Part shown: positions 3,638 through 8,922 of the stretch, piece by piece
Layout: each line of letters begins with the position of its first letter
Numbering within the stretch: position 1 is the first letter of the stretch
Source of the DNA: Gammaproteobacteria bacterium GWE2_37_16
Lineage (GTDB): Bacteria > Pseudomonadota > Gammaproteobacteria > UBA9339
Assembly: GCA_001801285.1 (NCBI GenBank)
Contig: MGXG01000047.1
Span: forward strand, 1-8,922
Direction of reading: 5' to 3'
DNA: 8,922 nt
Program-made: the position numbers and the translations under genes
Notes under the pieces: model-generated
The model's database searches: none
The model's input: only the letters and a program-made list of their open reading frames with translations
What the model was told of the DNA's origin: nothing

Positions 3638-6241
3638 ATGATTACTAAGCCAGAAAGTTTGTCAGCAACGTCAGAAACCTGGGGTGATTGGTTTGTGCGG
3701 CACGCCAAACAAATGACCAAGGCGATAGTGGGGATGGCATTGATAGGTACAATTGGCTATGCGGTGCGTGGACTATTGGGTGGTAAGAGTGAGAATAGTG
3801 CAAAAAAAAGTGATATGAAGCGTGGTCAAAATGGAGATTTGCAGGTTTATGATGGTGTCTATAAGCCTGCTGCGTTGGGTGATATTTTACATGAACAAGG
3901 CGATTCAGGGTTGGTGCATGTTGGTGATTTGTTAGATGGTGTTGATTTGGTTAATATGGAGATTGTACCAGGATCTGTGCAGAAAGGAGTGATCGATGGC
4001 GCAAAACAACCATTGGGGAACTATGGTCTTAGCGATAGCAGTGTTCTAGCGTTAACCGTTAATAATATAACTGTGCCTTGGGGTGGATCGCTAATTTTAA
4101 GCACAAATAATTTAAATGCTACCAATCCGGGTGACCCAGCTGGTACCGATGGGTCCGGTTTAATACGCACGCTAATGGGTGGTGAGGCTTACGGTCGTTC
4201 ATGCGTAGCTTATAGTCCAAAAGAAGAAATAATCGCTTCTACTGGTTTTGTTGATTTTGATGAGGCTCAACCTATCAAGTTGTGGAATGCAACAACTGGA
4301 GTCTTGATGTCGGAGTTAGTTGGGCATACGCGAGGGGTTGTTGCTATTGTCTTTAGCAAGGATGGAGAGAAAATAGCTACAGGAGGCGGTGATAATACTT
4401 TAAGGATTTGGGATTTAAATAGTAGAGTTTTGGAGCGCACGATAGTGCATACAGGTTGGGTTTTTTCTGTTGCTTTTAATAATGATAGAACTTTGCTGGC
4501 TTCAGGAACGAGCGATTTATATAATACAATTGATATGATTAATATTTTTCATACTGGAAATGGTACTTTGGTGCGGGTGTTATTAGGGCATACAGGCAAT
4601 ATTCAGGGTCTTGTCTTTAGTCCAGATGGAACAAAAATTATTTCGGGAGGTTTGGATAAGACTATCAAGATTTGGGATGTAGGGACTGGTCTTCTGTTGC
4701 GCACGTTTTCTGCTGGTGGATCGGTTGATAATATTGTCATTAATAAAGAGGGAACAATAATTGTTGCGGCAGTTAATAGATGGCTTATCAATGGTTGGAA
4801 TGCAACAGACGGTTCTTCGGTTTTCAGGGTAAATCAGCGACGCACGTCTTTTAGCTTTGCCTTTAATCCAATAAGAGAGGATATACTTGCTTCAGGGAGT
4901 AGTGATGATACCGTCAATATTTGGAAATTAGCAGATAACTCTTTGATTTTGTTGCGTCAGCTATTTGGGCATACTAGTTACCCCTCTAAAGTTGCCTTTA
5001 GCCCCGATGGAACAAAAGTTGTTTCTGGAGGTTATGATGTAAGCGTTAAACTTTGGACGACGACAGCAGAGGTGCCTTTTTATACAATGTCTAACATTCA
5101 ACACTGTCACTTTGAAAGAATATCTGCACCAGGGGTTCATATAACAACTTTTTTGCTAACAGAAATTAGCAATGGTGAAATTCTTTTTGTTCACGATGGC
5201 ACTGAGACCCCAATGTTCGATATTACTGTGAGCAATGGTGTTTTAACAACAGACCTAGTACCTGCGCTGGTGAATTTTCTTCACGTTCCACCAACCCCCA
5301 CTCCCACACCAATCCCAACACCAACCCCCACTCCCACACCAATCCCAACACCAACCCACACTCCCACACCAATCCCAACACCAACCCCCATTCCTACACC
5401 TATTCCTCATATAAACTATCCACCACGGATCGTTACTAATAACTTTAACATTGAGCGAGGCAAAAACACAGTCGTAATAACAAGAGCAATGTTGGCGGCG
5501 CAGGATGTGGATAGTAGTGATGCTGAGTTAACTTTTATTATTTCTAACATAAGTCATGGACAATTTATATTGTATGCGGCACAAAATGCAACTTCTGCAG
5601 CTATAAGGGCAACCATTACAAGATTTACTCAGCAACAAATTAATTTAGGACAGATTGCATTGTCCCATGATGGAAGCAAGTCGCTTTCTTTTGATATTGC
5701 GGTTACCGATGGCAAGAACACAACAAGAGCAATGCCTGCAAATTTCAACCAAAGACTTATTTTAAGTGCTGAGGAACAAGCAGGGGTTGGGGTTGGTAGT
5801 GGTGGAGGCTTATTATTTATTGGAGGGGTGGTTGCTTTTGGCATTTGGAAATGCCGCAGTGTCAGAAAAAACAATGGTAAGGTGTATCCTGCTATTACTG
5901 CACCTAGTGCAATAACTAATGCGGAGGAGGGAGGAAATATCCAACATGAGGCGGTAGTAGGTAATATAAAAGGTGCTGTTTTGAATAAACCACTAGGAGT
6001 AATAAGTGGAGAAAATGGCGCGTTAGAAGCAAGTACCACTGAGACTGCTCCTGTGTCTATACTAAACGAAAACAGATTTCCAGGGTTAGCACAAATAGAC
6101 TCGAGCAGTTTGGATTTTCCGCTAGGCGGCAACGAGTCGAGTTTGAGGAGTGTATTGGACATACATGACTTAAACGAGCGAGAAAGCCAACAACGCGGAA
6201 AACCAAAATGCGAAGAGTATATAATCCCAACTTTACACTGA
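3638..6241 (+). CDS. Membrane-anchored WD40 propeller / CSPG-like repeat protein
   Basis: This is an 867-residue protein of unknown function. Order: short cytoplasmic N-terminus; hydrophobic segment 29-48 (signal anchor or first span); unassigned 60-135; first half of a cadherin/CSPG-like repeat 139-170 (TVNNITVPWGGSLIL, NLNATNPGDPAG); seven WD40 blades 174-476 with GHT, FSPDG and IWD hallmarks; second half of the CSPG-like repeat 479-546 (SNGEILFVHDGTETP, FDITVSNG); Pro-Thr linker 551-590; intact CSPG-like repeat 594-710 (FTQQQINLGQIALSHDG); transmembrane segment 722-738 followed by basic KCRSVRK; cytoplasmic tail 741-867 whose end lies in a direct repeat. The propeller and repeats should face the periplasm or exterior. 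WD40 and CSPG folds bind proteins or ligands, so adhesion, scaffolding or sensing is plausible, but no enzyme motif is seen. An AAGGAG site 7 nt upstream fixes the start. The flanking genes are housekeeping and do not explain it. Confidence 0.9.
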   Translation: MITKPESLSATSETWGDWFVRHAKQMTKAIVGMALIGTIGYAVRGLLGGKSENSAKKSDMKRGQNGDLQVYDGVYKPAALGDILHEQGDSGLVHVGDLLDGVDLVNMEIVPGSVQKGVIDGAKQPLGNYGLSDSSVLALTVNNITVPWGGSLILSTNNLNATNPGDPAGTDGSGLIRTLMGGEAYGRSCVAYSPKEEIIASTGFVDFDEAQPIKLWNATTGVLMSELVGHTRGVVAIVFSKDGEKIATGGGDNTLRIWDLNSRVLERTIVHTGWVFSVAFNNDRTLLASGTSDLYNTIDMINIFHTGNGTLVRVLLGHTGNIQGLVFSPDGTKIISGGLDKTIKIWDVGTGLLLRTFSAGGSVDNIVINKEGTIIVAAVNRWLINGWNATDGSSVFRVNQRRTSFSFAFNPIREDILASGSSDDTVNIWKLADNSLILLRQLFGHTSYPSKVAFSPDGTKVVSGGYDVSVKLWTTTAEVPFYTMSNIQHCHFERISAPGVHITTFLLTEISNGEILFVHDGTETPMFDITVSNGVLTTDLVPALVNFLHVPPTPTPTPIPTPTPTPTPIPTPTHTPTPIPTPTPIPTPIPHINYPPRIVTNNFNIERGKNTVVITRAMLAAQDVDSSDAELTFIISNISHGQFILYAAQNATSAAIRATITRFTQQQINLGQIALSHDGSKSLSFDIAVTDGKNTTRAMPANFNQRLILSAEEQAGVGVGSGGGLLFIGGVVAFGIWKCRSVRKNNGKVYPAITAPSAITNAEEGGNIQHEAVVGNIKGAVLNKPLGVISGENGALEASTTETAPVSILNENRFPGLAQIDSSSLDFPLGGNESSLRSVLDIHDLNERESQQRGKPKCEEYIIPTLH
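5291..5407 (+). repeat. 30-nt in-frame tandem repeat encoding the Pro-Thr linker
   Basis: Three consecutive 30-nt units start at 5291, 5321 and 5351, and a diverged partial fourth at 5381-5407. The first two are identical and the third has a single C-to-A change (a His codon in place of Pro). Each unit encodes ten residues, PTPTPTPIPT. Copy-number change keeps the reading frame, so the array can alter linker length without inactivating the protein. The linker lies between the two CSPG-like repeats and its C-rich plus strand stands out from the surrounding T/G-rich gene. Confidence 0.92.
6062..6218 (+). repeat. Direct repeat copy B: inside the 3' end of the WD40 gene
   Basis: This partner of 3371-3527 (offset 2691 nt) codes for residues 809-860 of the large protein. 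The stem sequences GACTCG (6098-6103), CGAGTC (6133-6138), CCGC (6119-6122) and GCGG (6126-6129) are all identical to copy A. The minus strand is also open across both copies, giving the same antisense peptide. Homologous recombination between A and B would remove the whole large gene and leave one repeat. Confidence 0.9.
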
Positions 6242-6552
6242 AAATAATATAGACAGGAGTTTTTTTGTGTGTTAGTGTCGCAACCTGTTGACAATGATTT
6301 CAACAAAAGTTAATGCCGATCGGTATTTTCCCTTGTTAGATTTTCAAAAAAGGTTTTATCTAAAGCAGCTAAACACTAGTGAATTCTTGGCGATGTCGTG
6401 TGTCGACAATTCAAAATTTTGTCTATGTGAATTATCTAAAATCGAATTGCGGAAAATGGTATATTCCAATTTGAAAATCTATTTCAATAATCATATAGTT
6501 TAAAAACTTTAAACATTTTTTCCTTCAACCTTTAATTTAGTGATCAATAATT
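6242..6552. other. Gap upstream of rho; possible rho leader
   Basis: This 311-nt AT-rich stretch lies between the WD40 gene and rho. TGGTATATT (6457-6465) is an extended -10 element that could start a rho transcript near 6472 with a leader of about 80 nt; no good -35 accompanies it. A 71-codon frame (6288-6503, internal ATG at 6294) has no ribosome binding site and no recognisable domain, so I do not call it a gene. A CCGATCGG palindrome sits near 6316-6323. AGGAGTTTTTTT near 6256 resembles the ribosome binding site of the large gene but leads into no gene. No clear terminator was found. Confidence 0.45.
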
Positions 6553-8124
6553 ATGCCAGATAAAGATATTGCAAATGAAATGAATTTTTCAAAAGATGCT
6601 TCAGAGTACTACGAACAAATGGCTCAAAAAGAGAATGTGTTGCCGCCAGTTTCTTATATTAAAGAACATGGTGTGAAGCACGGTAATGAACATGGTAATG
6701 TTAATGAAGAAGAGGCTAGACCACTTTTGCAGCGAATTTTAAAAAAAGGACGCACGAAACCAGGAACGGTTAGGAATGAAAAACCAGAGTCCAATGAAGT
6801 CGAGACAGAAACTTTTGTCAGTGTTAAGCCTCTTCACAATCTAAATCAAAATATTCAAGGGGAAGTTAAGACTACTAATTTAACGAAATTAAAAAAGAAA
6901 ACGCCTGCTGAATTGATGGAAATTGCAAGCGGGCTCGGTATAGATACACGCATACGTAAGCAAGACATGATTTTTGCGATTTTAAAGGCACTGGCACGTA
7001 GCCGTCATGATATTTACGGCGATGGTGTTTTAGAAATCTTGCAAGATGGTTTTGGTTTTTTACGTTCTGCTGATAGCTCATATTTGGCTGGTCCAGATGA
7101 TATTTACGTTTCTCCAAGTCAAATTCGTCGTTTTAATTTACGCACTGGAGATACTATTTCTGGAAAAATTCGTCCACCAAAAGAAAGTGAGCGTTATTTT
7201 GCTTTGCTGCAAGTTGAAGAGATAAATTACGACAATCCAGAAGATACAAAACACAAAGTTCTTTTCGAAAATTTGACGCCATTATTTGCCACGCAACGTT
7301 TGAAAATGGAACGTGGTAATGGTAGTAATGAAGATATTACGGGTCGGATCATCGATTTGATTGCGCCAGTTGGTAAAGGGCAGCGTGGTTTAATAGTTTC
7401 TCCGCCAAAAGCAGGAAAAACTATTATGTTACAACATATTGCACACGCTATAACCGCGAATCATCCTGAATGTATTTTGATTGTTTTGTTGATTGATGAA
7501 AGACCTGAGGAAGTTACCGATATGACGCGTTCTGTGCGCGGTGAAGTTATTGCCAGTACTTTTGATGAACCAGCAACGCGTCACGTGCAGGTTGCTGAGA
7601 TGGCTATGGAAAAAGCTAAGCGCTTAGTTGAACATAAGCGAGATGTGGTTATTTTATTAGATTCAATTACCCGTTTAGCGCGCGCGTATAATACGGTTAG
7701 CCCGGCCTCAGGCAAGGTTTTAACTGGTGGTGTCGATGCAAATGCTTTACAAAGACCGAAGCGCTTTTTTGGTGCAGCACGCAATATCGAAGAGGGTGGT
7801 AGTTTGACTATTTTAGCTACAGCCCTTGTCGAAACTGGATCAAAAATGGATGAAGTTATTTATGAAGAATTTAAGGGTACGGGTAATATGGAAATTCATC
7901 TCAATCGTCGTATCGCTGAAAAACGTGTCTTCCCAGCGTTTAACATTAACCCATCTGGAACTCGTCGTGAAGAGCTAATCATACCGCCTGATGAATTACA
8001 GAAAATGTGGATTTTGCGTAGAATTTTACATCCAATGGATGAAGTTGCAGCAATCGAATTTTTGTTGGAAAAATTGAAAAACACCAAAACCAATGATGAG
8101 TTTTTTGAATCCATGAAGAAATGA
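6553..8124 (+). CDS. rho: Transcription termination factor Rho with an N-terminal extension
   Basis: This encodes a 523-residue Rho, against about 419 in E. coli. Rho is a hexameric RNA-dependent ATPase and helicase that loads on C-rich RNA and terminates transcription. From about residue 109 (NLTKLKKKTPAELM) it aligns with the normal start of Rho: the N-terminal helical domain, then the cold-shock-like RNA-binding domain (DGFGFLRSADSSYLAGPDD), then the RecA-like motor. The motor has Walker A PPKAGKT (K289, E. coli K184), Walker B VVILLD (D370, E. coli D265), TGGVDANALQRPKRFFGAA (Q- and R-loop region) and the C-terminal NINPSGTRREEL motif. Residues 1-107 are a polar, charged extension with no recognised domain, including HGNEHGNVNEEE and a basic stretch QRILKKGRTKPG. 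No Shine-Dalgarno site precedes ATG 6553, so M10 or M22 could be the real start, but over 100 stop-free codons in AT-rich DNA argue that the extension is coding. Confidence 0.97.
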   Translation: MPDKDIANEMNFSKDASEYYEQMAQKENVLPPVSYIKEHGVKHGNEHGNVNEEEARPLLQRILKKGRTKPGTVRNEKPESNEVETETFVSVKPLHNLNQNIQGEVKTTNLTKLKKKTPAELMEIASGLGIDTRIRKQDMIFAILKALARSRHDIYGDGVLEILQDGFGFLRSADSSYLAGPDDIYVSPSQIRRFNLRTGDTISGKIRPPKESERYFALLQVEEINYDNPEDTKHKVLFENLTPLFATQRLKMERGNGSNEDITGRIIDLIAPVGKGQRGLIVSPPKAGKTIMLQHIAHAITANHPECILIVLLIDERPEEVTDMTRSVRGEVIASTFDEPATRHVQVAEMAMEKAKRLVEHKRDVVILLDSITRLARAYNTVSPASGKVLTGGVDANALQRPKRFFGAARNIEEGGSLTILATALVETGSKMDEVIYEEFKGTGNMEIHLNRRIAEKRVFPAFNINPSGTRREELIIPPDELQKMWILRRILHPMDEVAAIEFLLEKLKNTKTNDEFFESMKK

Positions 8125-8129
8125 TTAGA

Positions 8130-8149
8130 AAATTAATAATTATTAATTT
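8130..8149. repeat. 20-bp AT-only perfect palindrome between rho and smc
   Basis: AAATTAATAATTATTAATTT reads the same on both strands and lies 5 nt after the rho stop codon, in a 46-nt gap before smc. It could form a weak hairpin or a protein binding site. AT-only palindromes arise easily in such DNA and there is no GC stem, so it is unlikely to be an efficient intrinsic terminator. rho and smc may be co-transcribed. Confidence 0.5.
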
Positions 8150-8170
8150 CAAATTAAAAATTTCTAAAAG

Positions 8171-8922
8171 ATGCGTTTAAAAAGAATTAAACTTGCCGGT
8201 TTTAAATCTTTTGTTGATCCAACAGTTATTCCCGTACAAAGTAATTTGACTGGTATCGTAGGCCCTAACGGTTGTGGTAAATCTAATGTCATAGATGCAG
8301 TGCGTTGGGTGCTTGGTGAAATTTCCGCCAAACAACTGCGTGGCGAATCAATGAGTGATGTTATTTTTAATGGCTCTTCGAATCGTAAACCTTTAGGGCA
8401 AGCGGTCATTGAATTAACTTTCGATAATAGTGATGGTACGTTGCAGGGTGAATATGCAAAATACAACGAAATTGCTATTCGTCGTGAAGTAAATCGTGAT
8501 GGTTCTTCTAATTACTACCTCAATAACACTCGCTGTCGGCGTAAAGACATCATCGATCTTTTTCTTGGTACCGGTCTTGGCTCGAATAGTTACGCCATTA
8601 TTGAACAAGGCATGATTACCCAGCTTATCGCTGCCAAACCTGAAGAATTACGTTTGCATTTAGAGGAAGCCGCAGGAATTTCTAAATACAAAGAACGACG
8701 TCGGGAAACTGAAAATCGTATTGAACACACCAAAGAAAACTTAGCCAGACTGAGTGACATTCGCAATGAAATTGAAAATCAGTTACGTGTTTTAAAAAAA
8801 CAATCCAATGCTGCGCTTGTGTACAAGAAATTGCGTGAAGAAGAACGTTTGATAAAAGCTAAGTTACAGGCTTTGCATTGGTATAATGTCAAAGAGGAAT
8901 TGACTGATAAGCAGAAGGATAT
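8171..8922 (+). CDS. smc: Chromosome segregation ATPase SMC, N-terminal part (runs off the window)
   Basis: This is the first 250 codons of an SMC protein, open to the window end. SMC is a dimeric ABC-type ATPase that, with ScpA and ScpB, extrudes DNA loops and organises and segregates the chromosome. The N-terminal head is complete to the coiled-coil entry: MRLKRIKLAGFKSF (1-14), Walker A GPNGCGKSN (31-39), Q146 of the Q-loop in YAIIEQGMI, and the EEAAGISKYKERRRET helix (165-180) leading to a long charged coiled coil. The C-terminal signature and Walker B motifs would lie about 900 residues on. This is true SMC rather than RecN or MukB, judging by the FKSFVDPT start and the spacing of these motifs. 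The start follows a weak AAAAG, 46 nt after rho. Confidence 0.95.
   Translation, partial: MRLKRIKLAGFKSFVDPTVIPVQSNLTGIVGPNGCGKSNVIDAVRWVLGEISAKQLRGESMSDVIFNGSSNRKPLGQAVIELTFDNSDGTLQGEYAKYNEIAIRREVNRDGSSNYYLNNTRCRRKDIIDLFLGTGLGSNSYAIIEQGMITQLIAAKPEELRLHLEEAAGISKYKERRRETENRIEHTKENLARLSDIRNEIENQLRVLKKQSNAALVYKKLREEERLIKAKLQALHWYNVKEELTDKQKD

Noticed and set aside
5629..6306. 225-codon minus-strand frame opposite the 3' end of the WD40 gene
   Set aside because: It lies almost wholly antisense to a well-supported gene whose domains read on the plus strand. The similarity to a minus-strand frame at 3358-3618 is explained by the direct repeat.
6288..6316. Perfect TTGACA -35 hexamer at 6288-6293
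   Set aside because: The position 17 nt downstream reads TAATGC, a poor -10 match, so the hexamer alone does not support a promoter.
6288..6503. 71-codon frame upstream of rho, possible leader peptide or small gene
   Set aside because: TTG start or internal ATG without a ribosome binding site, no recognisable domain, and AT-driven composition. Comparison with relatives would be needed to revive it.
6875..7117. Minus-strand frame within rho
   Set aside because: Antisense shadow of the conserved Rho RNA-binding domain. The same applies to 7581-7784 and 7896-8114.
8164..8608. Minus-strand frames at the right end of the window
   Set aside because: They are antisense to the SMC head domain, which carries Walker A and Q-loop motifs on the plus strand.

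Overview
The window is AT-rich chromosomal DNA from a gammaproteobacterium. The best guide is gene content and order: a ZapB-like coiled-coil gene overlapping zapA, then a 6S RNA gene, then surE followed by rpoS, is a gammaproteobacterial arrangement. RNase PH, Rho and SMC are also of the expected type. Low GC, AT-only spacers, weak Shine-Dalgarno sites and a large eukaryote-like WD40 membrane protein suggest an intracellular or host-associated lineage such as the Legionellales. That placement is inference, not proof.

Minus strand, read right to left (2059 to 1): a ZapB-like gene and zapA overlap by 4 nt. A recognisable 6S RNA gene (about 1498-1307) follows, then surE, then the first 85 codons of rpoS, cut by the window edge. 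The cluster joins division-ring accessory proteins to stationary-phase functions. The ygfA gene often found after 6S RNA is absent from the 6S-surE interval, and pcm and nlpD are absent between surE and rpoS.

The divergent intergenic region (2060-2619) holds REP-like hairpins. Their stems differ from one another by paired, compensating substitutions, and two of them form an inverted pair with GTAG-type heads pointing outward (a REPIN layout).

Plus strand (2620-8922): rph, then a large gene for an 867-residue two-span membrane protein, then rho with an unusual extension of about 107 residues at its N-terminus, then the start of smc, cut by the window edge. The large protein is the most unusual item. 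A seven-bladed WD40 propeller appears to be inserted inside a cadherin/CSPG-like repeat. A proline-threonine linker built from 30-nt tandem repeats follows, then a second intact CSPG-like repeat, a transmembrane segment and a cytoplasmic tail. The last 50 or so codons of the tail lie in a 157-bp sequence that is also present, 97% identical, just upstream of the gene. The gene is therefore flanked by long direct repeats, and the upstream copy may be the 3' remnant of a lost tandem paralogue or a copy of a dispersed repeat.
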